Shown piece after piece: positions 21,601-36,600 of a DNA stretch of 64,000 bases (its first letter is position 1; each line of letters opens with the position of its first letter). Source of the stretch: CAYSRC01 sp964446385. GTDB lineage: Bacteria > Bacillota > Clostridia > Oscillospirales > Ruminococcaceae. The stretch is taken from positions 23,976 to 87,975 of the forward strand of contig CAYUOH010000008.1 of the NCBI GenBank assembly GCA_964446385.1. The letters run 5' to 3'. The notes under the pieces were generated by a model, which was given only the letters and a program-made list of their open reading frames with translations, did not search any database and was not told where the DNA came from. The translations under genes were made by a program, and so were the position numbers.

Positions 21601-24600
21601 ATCGGCCAGCGCATAGCTGCGGGCATTATTTGTCACCGACAACCGAACCGCCTTTATGTTTCCTCCCGCAATTACCGCACGCGCGGAGGCTTTCATAATC
21701 GCGTTAGCAAGTGATACCTTGCCGCCTATTGCTGTTACCGATACGGATGATCCGGTTCCGTTGGATCCCACGACAGCCGCGGCACCCGTATTGGGGTTAT
21801 TGTTGAATATGCTTTCAACGGTTATCGCGCCGTTTTCTGATGTTACGTCGAGTCCGTTTTGGCCCTTTTCACCGATATAGGCTCGCTGAACAGCAGATAC
21901 TGTCGAATATACACTGTTTGCGGCAATGCTTACGAGTCCGATTGTAACCTTTGCGCTCTTTATTGTCGCTTCGGATGTGGCGGAGCCATCAACTGTTATC
22001 GATATATCTCCGGCGGTTTCACCGTTGGCTGCGACCTCACCCTCGCCGCTTATACCGGCAGTGGCTTCGCTGCGGGAATTCGAATTGGCGGTATTCACGT
22101 TCACTCCGATCACTGAAGCGGAAATTCCGTTTTCGGCCTGCTTGCTTGTAGACTTTGACCTTGTTTCATATTTGTTGTAAAGGTTGATGCTCTTTGCCCT
22201 TATCTTCTTGTCAGTGCGGATATCCGCTCCGCTCCTGCCTCCGGCGAAGGAGTATACTACTGTAAGTGTACCGGAATAGTAACCGAGGCTGCTGCCCTGG
22301 TTGATATCTCCGATACTGAAGGCCTTGGTATTCGATTTCAACTCAAGTGCTCCGCCGATTTCTGTCGAGGCGTTGTAGATGTAGACAAGGTTAATTGCGT
22401 CGAACACCGATACGGAAATATTGGCACCCACGCTGGCAAATGACAGCTTTACGCTTTCGGCTGAAGCGGCGCCTACCTTGGAAAGCGACCCGCTGAAGAA
22501 AGCACTGTCGGCACTGAATACGCTCGTATCGTTAAGTTTTGACGAAAGGGTTACGGTACCGCTGTCAGTAACGAGGTTTGCATTCTTTACGAATGTCTGC
22601 GCGTCAACCTTGTTCACCGCTACGGTGACGTTCGCCACAACACTGATCAAGCTGCCTGAAAGAGTCGGTGTATTTACGACAGCCTTTGCAAGCGAGCTGC
22701 CCTCTGATGTAACACTGATGTTTCCGTCCGTATGAACCGTGCCGCTGCCTAAAATACCGGTGCGTACCCGCGTGATATTGGTGGCCACGGCAGTATTGAG
22801 ACCTATATCAGCCAACGAAAGCTTTACGCCGCCGGTTGCCGGTGTAACGTCAGCGATTGCCTCAGATTTGTAAGTGCTGCTGACTGAAACGGAATCTGCG
22901 CCGAGCTCGTCGTCTGCGGACTTAGCGTCCAGAATTGTTTCAAATCTGCCGCCCGAAATCGCAAATCCCATCAAAACGCCCACGGAGACCGCCGCAATGC
23001 CGAAGTTCTTTACGGTAACCTTCGAGGTGGAATCAGCTCTGTTTGAAAGCTTAATTGCGCCGTTGTCGGTTAGCGTACCTGATTTTTTTGTAATGTCTAA
23101 ATTACATGCGCTTATGTACACACGGCTTGAGGTATTTGCTATCGCAGTTGCGATGCTGGCAGTAATGCTTGCGATACCGGCCGATGCCGAGAATATGTAT
23201 GATTCAGCCATGCTGCCGAATGTGACGGACTGTGTTTTGGCTTCTTCACCTTCACCCTGGGTAATCGAGGCAATTTTCGTGATATTCGCACCCTGTACCG
23301 AAGAAGCAGTCAGCTTATTAAGTTTGAGCGTTCCGGTGGTATCCACCGACGCTTCCTGAATGTTCTTAAGCCACGCGAAGGCTATTGCCACGTTGGCGGT
23401 AATTCCACCGATACTTGCGTTTGCAAGCACCACGTAGGCCCTGCCTGTTCCTACGGCGCTGACATTCAGTGCTTCTGCTGTCATTTCTCCGCCACTGCCG
23501 GTAAGAGCCGCGATGTTATTGCCGTTGTTCAGCGCCAGCGAGATGTTAAGCGCCGCGGCGAATAAACCGACTGAAGCGGTTACGCCGACAACGTACGCAA
23601 TTGTATTGTTGGGTTTCTCGGTGGTACCGGCGTTGATATTAACGGATCCTTTAATATCATTTACTCTTCCGCTTATATCAAGCTTTGCGGTATTGGAGGA
23701 GCCGATATATGACACCGCAACTGTCGCGCCGACAGCCACTCCGCCGCCGGTTACGGATACAATTACTACCTCAGTCTTTCCGGTGAGTGTGGCTGTGATG
23801 TTTACGCTGCCTGTGATGTTTAATCCTGCCGTAACCTCAGCGGAGTTCTGTGCGAACCCGAAGCTGAGAGCTACAATGCCGTTTACTGCAACAGCACCGC
23901 CGGCAACACCGACACCAATAACTTCAACATCACCCTTACCGATAGCGTTTACCGTAAGACTTGCGGCGGTTATGCTTCCACCTACACGGGTCTTCGCATC
24001 AAAGAGGTTTATGACTACAGCAACGCTCGCGCCGACCGCCACGCCGCCAATGGCAATGGAGATAAGGAATCCGCGCGCATCCGCTGTCATATCATGCTTT
24101 ACAGTTACAGCTGCGTTTGGTGTATTAACGGTAACGCCGCTTCCTATTCCGTTCCATACGCTAGTGCGGTTGATTGCCAGCGCTACGCCCGCGTTTACCG
24201 CCACTGCACCGCCACCAAGCGTCGCGGCCGCAGCTGTTGAACGGGTGTGACCGATTGTTTCGATATTGATGCTCTGAGTATCAACACTGCTGATATTTGC
24301 GTTTCCGGTGATACCGTTGTTAACGGATCCCTCGAAATACGCAACGCCTGCGGATACGTTGACCGCGACCGCACCGACGCCTATTCCGATATTTACTGTC
24401 AGAACGTCACCGAAATTCATTCCTGATTTCACTTCAACTGCGTTTGCTTTGGTAACATTCGAAGAAAGCAGAGCGTCCACGCTGCTGAAAACCAGCAGAA
24501 CCGCTACGCTTACGCCTACACCGACAAAACCTCCGGCTCCGGTCACGGATATCAGACGAATTGTGGAAAGTGCAGGCATCTCGGAAGTATCGTCATCCTT

Positions 24601-27600
24601 CTTTGTCTTTTTATGGGCTTCTTTCTGTGTATCTTCGCTGCTTATCGTCTTATCCTCTCCGCCGACATTGATTGTCTTGGAAGGATATTTGGACGGTGTA
24701 TAGTCTGTCTTTGAACCGGTGGTCGCCTGAATCAGGATTGTTCCGCCGGCACTGAGTACCGTGTTCTCCCCGGAAAGCGCCTTTACATTCGAATTCAGAA
24801 CCGCTACGCTGAGGCCTACGCCTACTCCTGCGCCGCCTCCTCCGATTGCAATAGTTCCGGAAACCATATTGGCGTTGAGGATATCCGATGCAACCACACT
24901 TATATTGCCCAAAGCTGTTATCTGTGAACCTTCACCTATAAGAGCAGCAATGCTGTCCTTGCAGTCAGGATCGCTGCAGGGACTGTAGGATGTGCCATCC
25001 GAACCTTCCGCGGTTGCGGAATAGGAGCTTACATCGAATTTAACGGCTGAATTCGCCGTCGTTTCAACGTACTCGTCCTTTTCGGAGTCGTAATAGTATT
25101 TTGCAATACCTCCACCGAGGTTCTTTGCCTCTTCATCCGAAAGAGCGTTGTATCTGTAGGATGTTTCTATTATGTAAAGTTTTCCGTCACCAAGGGACGT
25201 CTTTGACTTAGTCTCGGTGGTGGCTATGTAACTTCCGCTGTTTATATCAAAGTAGTAGCGCTGTGTGCCCGGAGCAAGGGCTGTGGACTCTTCGTCGCTG
25301 ATGGCTTTGTATGTGACAACGGTTTCCTTTGTGTAAAGCTGACCGTCGCCTACCGTGACATTGGTATCTGCGGTCTTTGAGGTAGCGTCGTCGGTTTCTA
25401 CATAGCACTTGTTTTCTTCATCATAATGATACTTCTGTGTGTCTTTGTAACTGTCCTGCGCTTCTTCATCAGTAATCGGCTTGTACTCTCCGTCCTCATA
25501 GACGTAAAGCTGACCGGAGGTATCCTGACCGTAGTTGCTGTAATCGGTCCCGGCTGTTTCCTGTCCGTCACCCTGCAGAAGCTTCGTCAGATCGCCCGGC
25601 TTGTCGTCATCAGCAAGCACAGAGCTGTTGCCGGCTGCAAACGCGCCGGAAAGCTGCGCATCGGGATCCATTGCACCGTTAACGGATTCCAGTTTATTCG
25701 CGTCGACTGAGCCGGAATAAATGGTAAGTGTCTCTCCGTCGTCTCCCAGCGTGTAATATTTGTCTTCACTGTTGTCGGCAAGCTTGTAAAGGGTCACAGT
25801 ACTGCCGTCGTCAAGGCTGTAATTCCATAAAGTATATTTCTTATCTTCTATACTCCGGGTATTACCGCCGTAAAGTGAATCGTGCGCGTCCTTCGTAAGC
25901 GAGTTACCGGCTACTATGACGGTGATGGTCACGCCCACGCCGGCCACACCGGAACCTGCTATTGTTGCATCCACGCTCAGGATATTGCGGTTGGAATTTG
26001 TTATTACTTCCACATTGGCGGCGTAAACCTTGCAGTAGTTGCCGATGGAGGCCTTTACATTGTTGAAGCAGACACTCACCAGCGCTGTAACGCCCACCGC
26101 GGCCGTGCCCGCCACGGCAACTGTTGCGACTATTGCAATAAGAGTGAATGTGTCTTCCGCTTTTACAAGGAGGTTTCCGAGGGTGTATATCTTCGCGTTG
26201 TCATCAACATGTGCGCTGACCACAAGCTTGGTAATTATAACATCCAGTGTGCCGCCGATTCCGGCCGTGCCGCCGCCGGAGAAACCGGCCGCGTCTGCGG
26301 AAACCATTTCATAAGATATCGCGGAAACCGTTACATTTCCTCCGACCTTGTCGGATTCGCTTCCTATATTCGCGTTTACGTTAACGCCCGCATCAATTGT
26401 GTTTTCAAAATAGGTAACCACGCCGACCGCCACAACCGCGGCGGTGCCCGCCACAGCTACGCCGGCAGCGATATTTATAAGGGTGCTGTCCGCTTGGGCT
26501 TTAACTCCGACATTTTTGTCTGCATATATGCTTCCGCCCGCGGATGAATTTACGCTGCTGCGGAACACCAGGACGTTGACATCGCCTGCCACGCCCACTG
26601 TTGAAGCAGCGGCAAAACCTACAGCCAGAAGAACAACCCAGTCCTTACTGTAAGCGTTTACAAGTACGCCGCCGTCCGATATTACGGTGCCACCGTTGCC
26701 GATTGAGGCTTTGACGGTCTTCTTTGCCACAAGAACAACTGCTGTGGCGCCTACACCGGCCGTGCCGAAGGACAGCGCCAAAGCGCCGGCAAATTCGAAT
26801 ACCGTGGTCTCGCACATAGCTTCAACGGTAATACACGGACCGTCAGCGTCGTCGCCGTCTTCATCTTCGCCGTTGGCAGCTGCCGCAAGATCCGAACCGT
26901 CGCCTACAGATGCCTCAACTTCGGAGGAGGATACCAGAGTTATTACCGTTCCGGCAACTGCGACGTTGGAGGACGCCGCTGCCGCGACACCGGCCATTAT
27001 CATAGTCTCACGGGAATTAGCGGCAACGGTTACTCCGCGTCTTCTGTCATATCTGCTGACTGCGGTGCGAATACCGTGTTTTTCTCTGTCTGTGCCGTAT
27101 GCGATATTTGCGGTAAGACTGCAGTTCTGTCCAACCGTCGCTTTAACTATATTTTTTATTACGCCTGTACCGATTGTGGCCCCCACTCCGAGAGTGCCGA
27201 ATCCCACGGCGATACCGCCGCCGAACAGGTACAGCGCGTTATCAAGAACTGCGATAATCCCGATTGAATCTCCAGCGGTTATTACGGAATAATCGCCTAC
27301 ATTTGCCTCTATATCGGTATTGTTCACCAGTACGGGAATCACACCCGCAAAAGCGTTGCCCTTGGAAACACCTGCCGCCACGCCGATAATAACGGACGTG
27401 TCGGTGCCTGCGGACTGTACAAGAACGTCTCCGCCCGCATTCAGTTTTACGTTTCCGAGATTGATAAGAGCCTTACGCGTAAGAATATCAACAAGGACCG
27501 ATGCTCCGATAGCTGCGGAGGATCCGCCTATGGCGGCAGAAGCCGCAATGTCGACAAGCATCGCGTCGGAATTTAGAAGGATATTTATATCCTTTGCCGC

Positions 27601-30600
27601 GGTCAGCACTGCGCCGTCCGCGACAGTTGTTTGTGCTTCAAGGTTGGAAACGGTTACACCTATCGCGCCTGCTATTGCTACATTGGAGCTTGGCGAAGTG
27701 GCAGCGGAGGCGGAAGCCAGCACGTTTATAAGCTTCTCACTGATGTTTCCGACTAAGCTCACATTTTCGTTGTCACTGGTAAGTTTTGCGTTTCCTATAT
27801 CGGTAATAACCTTGGAATTGTCCACGATTACCGATATTGTACCGCCGACCGCGACTTTGGAATTGCCACCCGAGGCGGACAACGAAACCAGGATTACATC
27901 GGTACCCGCACCTGTACGGACGTTTACGTTATCAGCGGCTTTAACCGAACTACCGTCGCCGAATACTGATTTTACGCTGCTTTCAAGTGCCACAGCGTTC
28001 AGCGCTCCGCCTATTGTGGCGGTGGATGTGTTAGTACCGGTGGCCAGAGCCGCGGCAACCGTCGCAACCAGAACGTCGATATTGATATTTGCAGACTGGC
28101 TGTAGCCGCCGTCTGTAATGTTAATTGTCGTATTGTCGCCGACAATTGCCCTGACAATGTCTTCATTGAGCAGGAATCCTACAGTGAGACCCACCCCGAC
28201 CTTGGAGGGGGCCGCGCTCAGCGCACCCGCAAGAATGCGGACGTTGGCGTCGTCTGACGCCTTAAGGATCATTCCGCTGATATAGGTTTTATCGGAAACC
28301 TTCATTCCGCTAAGCTGGGCTAATGTAATCTTGGATTCCTTAAGCTCGCCTTTTTCGTTCTTTTCATAAACGCGTCCGTTGTACACGTAGTATAAATCGG
28401 CACCCGCCTTGTATTCGTCGTATTCGACATCTTTGAACTCGACCTTATCTGCATGCTTTTCAGCGCCGAAAACGTCAACGTCGAATCCTGCGTCGGTAAA
28501 GGTTCCGTCATCATTCAGCGTGAACACGCCTTCGTTTACGTAATAGAGATTCTCGTTGGTATCCGTGTAAATCTCATATTCGGATCCCGAAAGGTTCACG
28601 GACACGCTGTTGCCAACCAATGCCTTTACCGTGTTGTTAAAGAACAGCATGGCAATGGAGCCCGCTATCGAAGCTTTGCTTTGAGTAGTGGACCCGGAGG
28701 ACATTATTGAACCGGCAATGGCCTCAAGATAGTAGTTTGTGGAACTTAGGACGTTCAGTGCGTCCACCATTCCAAGGGCATCGTCGGTGCTGACGTTGAT
28801 GTCAAGCTTGTAGGTATCATCATTTTCACCCTTGTCAAGGTTGATGAAACCCTTATCAGCCGTCGCTTTTTCTTCCGCACTCAGGCCTGATGTGTTTGTA
28901 ATAAATTTGGTAAGGCCGACAGCGCTTTCAAAATCGCTGAAATCAACACGAAGCTTTTCCGCCGTGATTTCAAGGCTGCCGCCCGTGATGGATGAGTAAT
29001 CGCCGATGCTGTTTTTCACGATGCTTTCGGCGTAAATCAGTGCAAACGCTGCGCCTGCGCCTACGCTGGAGCCCTTGGATACGGATACCGCGCCGGCACG
29101 AAGAGCAAGTTTGGTTTTGTCTGTTGCGGAAATGACTATCTTCCCGCCCTTCAGCTCACTGTGGTCTTCTACGGTACCGTCAGCTATGATTATTAGTGTT
29201 TTCGTATTATCGGTGACGACTGCAACAGAAGCGGCGATGGATACCTTTCCGCCGTCCCCGCTTACCGCGCCTGCCAGAGCCTGCGCAGCAAGCAGACCCC
29301 TGTATTTACCGTTCATATTCTGCGTCAGGTCCGCGCGTACCGTCAGGTTGCCGTCGTCGGAGGTGTCAGTGACATCTTCGCCGAGTGCGAAAAGCTTTCC
29401 GTCTATTTTTACTATTGCTTCATTGCGGTCCACGCTTACCGCTACGCCGGCAGCTATGGAGTTGGAATTGCGGGCCAGACTCATGGCAAGTCCGGAGCCC
29501 TTAGTCATAAAGTTGCCGTGGTTTACTGATGCAACAAGAATATCGGAGGCGGTGATTACCCCTTCGATAATTACTTTGGATTTATGTCCGGTAATGTTAA
29601 GGCCTACTGCTGCGGCTACCTGATACTTCTGTCCCTGAGTGCCGCCGGCACCGGACAGCGTATCAGTACCTGAATTGTTGTTGGCGGCAGTAACACCCTG
29701 GTTTCCTGTGCCTGTGGCGCCGTCGGAACCGGAGCCTTCCACTTTCTGGGTTCGCAGAGCGTTTGTGGAAAGAGGCGCGTCATTGTTGGTGCTGCCCTGA
29801 CCGTCGCCGTTTGCGTTGCTGTTCAGCGCCCCATTGGTGCGGTTCTGGGTATTGTTTGTGGAACCGGAGCCTGAACTATTTTGGAAATAGTCCCCTGACA
29901 TCAACTTGTTGGAGTTTTCTTCGGTTGCCTTGGTTCCCTTCGCAAATTTGTTGAGGTAGCGGTCCATATCGGATCCCATCGCCGTAGCAAGGGCTTCACT
30001 GTCGTCGCCGTCTTCACTTTTTGCGGTAACAGAGGCTTTGCCTTCAACGACGGCGCTTCCCTCGAAGGATGCGACTGCGTCGGAGTTGACTATATTGACC
30101 GAAACTGCCGCGCCAACGGCAGTGGACTGACCGGATGCGAATGAACTTGCTTTGGTCAGTGTTTTACCCTTCTGATCAGCGGAAAGCCTGAAACTGAGCT
30201 CGTTATCGACATCACCTGTATCGACCTTTTCTTTACCTATTGTCAGGTTTGCGCCGTTGAGAACTCTGGCATGTATTTCGTCTGTAATAATGGACAGCGC
30301 GGCCGCTGCGTCAAGGGAAATATCCTTTGCCGTGGAGGTCTGCTTTCCTTCGGATGCAGTTGCAAGCGGATCGGTACCCGCTACTCCTGCGGACATGACA
30401 ATGTGATTCACCGCTGAGCCGATATCCATTGATCCGGCGATTATCGTACGGTTTTCACCTAACGAGGATATAACCTTCACATTGGAATAGGTCATAGCGA
30501 AGCCTGCGCCAACTCCTACTGTCTTGCCGGAATTGGTCTTGTTGTCTGTCGCACCCGCACCTGGAGTATTCTGGGTAGAACCGTCCTCCGCGTTGAAGGA

Positions 30601-33600
30601 GGCAACAATCTGTACGTCAGCCTGCGGCATGTAGAACAGGTAGGCTGTTCCACCGTCAGGATCAGCAATACCGGGTTCTTTGGTAATGACTTTCTGCTCT
30701 CTGAAAGCAGTCTCACCGGCCGGCTTGTAATAAATCTTTAATTCGAAAAGCTTATATCCCTGGGCGGGTTTAACAACGACGGCTATACGTTCTTCATAAG
30801 GAGCGTAAAGATTAACTCCGCTGTCAGTGCCGTCAAGACTGAGAACCTTAATCGTACCGAGCGTACCATTGCTGCCCGTTACGGTGAATTTGTTGCTGAA
30901 CGTACCGTCCTTGTTGTCGACAGAACCATCCTTTGTGATTTCGGTACGGCCTGTGTCGTTCTTGTTTACCGTAACCTCATAAGCGCCTATAAAGCGGGAC
31001 TTTACGTTTATATATGTATCGGGCTTGATATCAATCTTTGTACCGTTATTTACAGTGAATGAGCTGGTTACAGTACCGTCTTTTTCCGAAGCAGTAACTA
31101 TAAACCTAACTGTTGCACTGTCCAAGGCAGAGGTTATGCTCTGTTCCTTGCCCGTTGTGTCGGTATAGTATATCCGTACGGTGTTTGTAGCGGAAACTGA
31201 ATCATTTTCCGTCGGAGATACAACCATGTAGCCTTCTTTCGGAGTGAAAGAAAGAATAATCGAGTCTCTCTTTACGGTTGCTCCGTCAACTTCGCTTGTA
31301 TTTGAACTGCAGGATAATCCAACTGAACCTTCGCCTTCCCACTGCGCGTTTACGCTTTCCTTAAAGGCAGTGTTCTGGGAAGTGATAAATACTATGTTAA
31401 TATTAACTTGTGAATTGCTGTCTATATCTACTCTGGCGGAGTTGGCAAGATATAACAGCAGACCCGCGTTTTCGCCTGTTCCTACTGTCTCGAAAGTCGG
31501 CAGATTAAAGCTGTTGTTTGTAATTTCTACCTTGAATCTGCCTTTAGTACCGTCATCTTTGGTGTAATTGAGATACACCTCACGGACGGTCATGCCCTCA
31601 TCGGGTGTGACATTAACTTTGCTGCCTTCCACAGCTGCTTTACCGCCCGCACCTACGTGAATAATCGTATGTTCAACACTGCTGATTGTGCTTGCGGCGG
31701 TCTGTCCGACTGTACCGGCTGCATTGTCCGCGCTGCCCGCTCCCAGATTTGCGTTGGCCTCGCCCCTGCTGTTTTCAGCAGCGGAGGCTACGGTCTTTTC
31801 GTTATGGTTGGACACGGCCTTTATAACTGCGTCCTTGCCGACGGTAACCGTACCGGAGGAGCCTTCGCTCACACCGGCCAGCTTTGCCATCGTGGTACCG
31901 TCTATGATTGCCAGAGCCACCGAACCGGCGACTGAAACCTTGTCCGCACTGGCGCCGGCTATAGCCTGGGTTGTGAATGTATGTGCGGTAATTTTATCCT
32001 CAACCTCGACGTTGATATCGAGTATGGAGGACAGTCCGTCGATAGCACCGTTGGTAAGGGCCTTCCCTGCCGCCTTTAGTGCGTTTTTAACGTTATTCTT
32101 TAGTGTTTCGCCGATCTTACCTTTCAGGAAGGCGGTGAACTCATCAATATCCACAAGTCCGTCAAGAAGTGTATTCGCAACATCCTTCGCGACGTTTGTC
32201 AGGGTATCAAGAAGCTTTGCCTTAACTTTCTCTCCGGTATTAAACTGGTCAATATTCGCTCTGATATTGGATATATCAACCGAATCCAAAAACGGTATGT
32301 CATTCAGGTAATCGTCGACTATCTCAAGAATCTTATCTGCAAAATCTTCGCCGACCTTGCGCAGAATGCCGCCTTCGCCTATAAGGGCCTGCTTAATCGA
32401 CTCAGCGAGCGTCATCTTTGTGTCGCCTTCCTGACCGCCCTTTGCTCCGGTGACCAAATTCTGAAGCATCGGCATAGCTATGGGAAGAACATTTTTGAGT
32501 GCATTTTCAAAGATGGACTTGCCTTCAGACTTCAGATATTCGTACACTTTGTTTTTGAGATTCTCAAGGATTTCTTCCTTGTCATCCTCATTGATATCTG
32601 AACCGATCATCTCGTTGAAGGTATCGGTCAGCTTCTCGGGTACCGAAAGGATCATTACAACGAAATTCTGGAAGTTTTCCTGGAGCTTTTCCCAGGGATT
32701 GGAATCCAGAAGATCTTCAAGGCCGGTACCTGCCAGCAGCGCGTCGAGAGCCTTTTCAATCACGTCTCCTGCTATGGATGCAATGGCCTGTGCGTCGATA
32801 AGGTCCGCAAGACCTATAGCGTCGGCAATTTCTCTTACCAGATTGGCTACAGCTTCCTCAATCAGGCCGCGAAGCCACTTCTTGTCCTCGTTGTCCTGTT
32901 CTTTGGCTTCATCCCCAGCCTTCTCCGGTTCGATAAGACCGGCATAAAGACGCAGATGGTTCGCCTTTATTACACCGTCGCCGATATACGCAAGGGAATT
33001 GTATTCTATGATGTTTATCGTAACAGCCACGCCAATACCGATCTTGCCCTTGGATGCGGAGCCATTGGCGATGATTTCGGAGGTATTAAGAGTAAGCGTT
33101 TCAACGATGAGGAATCCGTTCTTTTCGGTTTCGCCTTCTTTGACTTCTTCATCCACGCCGAATGCGGTGACGGAAACACCGTCAGAAATCTCGGCCTTTG
33201 CAAGTATAGACTGGATATTAAGCGCCATAGCTGCCGCTACGGTTATGCTTCCCTCGCTTGTGGACGAGCCTGTGCGTTTGCCCGCGGCACCGTTCACCGT
33301 GTCGGGAGAGGTGTTATTTGTCTTTACATTATTGGAAAGCTTACCGCCGCCGTTAATGGCGTCGCCGGCCTGTTTGTCCGATTCCCCGTCTCCATCACTG
33401 TCGCCGGAGGAATCCCCTGAGGTGCCCCCAGAGGAGGAAGTACCGGAGGTTTCTCGTGAGGACGCGCCGTTGGCGCCTGCCTTCACGTTGGCTTTTGAAG
33501 TGTTCTTTGCTGTCGTAGCAACTTTGACATTCTTTGCGTACAGACTGCGTGACAGTCTTGCAATTGTCGTATCGTTCAGGACGCTGATACCGAAGGACGC

Positions 33601-36600
33601 GCCTACGGCACAGGAATCACCCGCTGCCGCAGCGTTTGCTGTAAGTTCACGCGCAATTTCGCTGCCAGCGGTAATCGCGGCATCGCCTACAGATTTGATT
33701 ATTCCGCTGCCCGCGCCTATATACGCCTCGGTATCCGCGCCGGCTATTATAAGGGCCAGTACGGGAGTAATGGATATACCGCCGGCTGATCCGGCTTTGG
33801 CGGATGCTGACTGTTTTTCGGTTGCTTCGGCGCTGACCGTCACTGATTCAAGTTCAATGGTTTCAATCAGAATGTTGTCCGCAATATACGCAAGCGTATC
33901 AACACCGGTGACTGATACGGCTATACCCGCGCCTACGCCGACCTTGCCGGCTTTTCCTTCACTGGAAGCGTCGGCGGAATTTTTAAATTCTGATGATGTT
34001 TTCGCAATAACGGAGAGCTTCCCTTTGCCCAGCGTCAGCGATTTGACAGATTCATCCAGATAAGCCTTAGTTGAGGATGAAGCCACCAGCACAGCAATGG
34101 CACCGCCTATGCCGATGTCGCCCTCGCTGTAACCTGCCTTAGCGGCAGCCACAACCTTCATCTCAGAGGTTTCAGCGGATATTTTCAAGCCGTCTGCTTT
34201 TATTTCAGCGTTGGAAATATATGCGTTGTTTTTATTATTTGCAACATTTACTGCAACGCCGGCTCCGACGGAAAAGGTACTCTTGCCGCCCTCACCGCTT
34301 CCGGTTCCCTTTTCCACGCCCACTGCAAACTCAGCGCTTGCCTTTACGGTGGCGCCTGCTGCGATGGCTGCGGGAATTACTGCAGAATATGTTCCGTCAG
34401 CGTTGCGTGTAGCAGTAACGACGCTCGAAGTATTCCCGGAAGTTATATTCAGCTTTACGCTTCCGGTTTTTACCTTATATCCCGAGTTCGGCGTCAGGGT
34501 AATATTCAGAGTATCACCCGCGTCAACACGGGAAGAGGAAACCGTCAGTGTACCTTTGACGGTATTCTCCGCCTCAACGGCAATAGCCTTGTCAACCAAT
34601 GTCGGAGTAACGGTTATTGTAAGTTCCATGGAACCGAGATCGACGTTATCACCGATCTTGGCGGGAATTGTAAACGAATATGTGCTTTCGGTGCCGCGGA
34701 CGGCTGTGAAGCTGCCTTCCTGGACCGTGCCGACGGTATAAGTATAGTTAACTGCTACATCGTTAAGCTTTTTGCCGGCTTTAGCGGCAGTATCGCTCAG
34801 TGCAACGGTAATTGTGTCTCCAACAGCGGCGCTGTCCTGGGATATGGAAAGGTCGGCTTCGCTGCCGCTTGCAGCCACTATGGTATGAAGCTTGCCCGTG
34901 AACATCACGTTCAATGTTACATCTGCCGCGGGCATCACGAAAGAACCCTTGAAGGTTCCATCAAGAGTTATTGATTTTACCGTATCTTCGGCGTCATCCG
35001 GATTTAATTTGTATTTATAGGAGATGATGACTTTGTCTATGGAACTGTTGCCTTCGGCTAGGAATACGGAAATGTTTACCGTATTACCCGTTTTGGGAGC
35101 AGTTGTATCAACCTTAACGCTTCCGAGACCGTCAGCCGCAAATGTGGTTTCGTCTGCTCCGGAGGTTTTAGTTACTTCCTGCACTTCGGTATTTTTGGTA
35201 ATCTCTGCGGCAAGCTCGTGGGTATCTTCGGTAAAGGAGGCGAAAACGGTAATTGCTGTGCCTTCCTTAAGACCTTCCAGCTCGGAAAGTTTCAGATAGT
35301 AATTGCCTTTGGTGTCATGTTTGAGCGCTGCCTTGGTCTCCTCATCATTATAGACTGCAGGATTTGTACCGGAAGCGGGGGTCACGAGAACCTTTTTGGT
35401 ATAAGTAACATATGGCCCCTTAAGAACGGTGCCTTCGACAGCCGCTTCGTTGTCAATCTTGTAACCCTGAGCTGCCTCAGCCTTGAATGCGAAAACGGTG
35501 CTGCCTGTGCTGCCGCTGAGCTTGTTCAGGCGACCGCTCGTGGTTGCAGCGATGCCTAATGTATTGCCGACAATGTATGTACCCTCGATAGCCGTACCTG
35601 TGGCGGGAGACGCAAGCAGAATCTCCACAGTCGAGTCCTTTTGAATATCAAGAGCAGACAGATCGATTGTATATGTGCCGGCGTTCGCGTCATAAACTGC
35701 TTTGCCGGTCTGTTCTTCCGTGACTCCGTTCTTTTTGTACCTGAAGGTAACTTTGTCATCTCCATTGACAAAGCTCTGCATGGTAACAACTTTAAGTACA
35801 TATTTGCCTTCTGCGGGGCTGCTCTTCGCCGCTACAAATTCCAAAGCGGCATTCTTGGAATCCGCGATATGCACCAAATACGGCACAACTGTCTGCGCAG
35901 CGGTTACAGCCTGCGGTAGAGGTGTTTCCCCTTCAGTTCCTTCCTCATTGTCCCCAGCTTTCAGACCTGTTCCGTCTGTTGTGGCGGATGAAGCTTCCTT
36001 GGCCGCGGCTTTAATTTCAAGAGTGCCTCCGGCTGTTATTTTTCCGATGGAATCAATATAAGCGGTGTTGTCGTTTATGTTGACCGCTATGGCAATGGCG
36101 GCGGTAATCTGTGACTTGGCCGCGTTCTCCTTTGCCGTTTCAGCGGGTTCCTCAGTCGGGATACCTGCGGAGCCCTTTTTCGCAAAGGCTGCGTTCAGCG
36201 TAATTTTCCCGTAAGCGCCAAAGGGAACCGCAAGAATATATTCCCCGGCATCATTCTTTTTGATTACCTCGGTCACGTCGATATAGTCCGCGGATGAGGC
36301 AATCTTTGTATAGTATTTAACGCCTTCCTCGAACTGTGTAATGTCCTGTATTACATAGCCTGTTTCTTCCAGTGTACAGTAGTCCTTACCGCTCTCGTAC
36401 GCTGCGGTACCGTTTTCCCTGTACATGGATTTGTATGAAGCGGTAAGACTGTCGACCACATACTCGCGGTTTTCGGCAGGATTGACTTTAATCTCAACCT
36501 CTTTGCCGCTGTCAACAATTTTAACGGGCAGCACCACGGCACCTGAAAGCTCGTAATAGTCGCCTTCGATACTCTCACCTGCGGTTATGTTTGCTTTGAT

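Noticed and set aside
32999..34063. Long plus-strand frames across the giant gene (e.g. 354 codons)
   Set aside because: They are low-complexity Ser/Pro/Ala mirrors of the Gly/Ala/Asp codons on the minus strand and lack ribosome sites.
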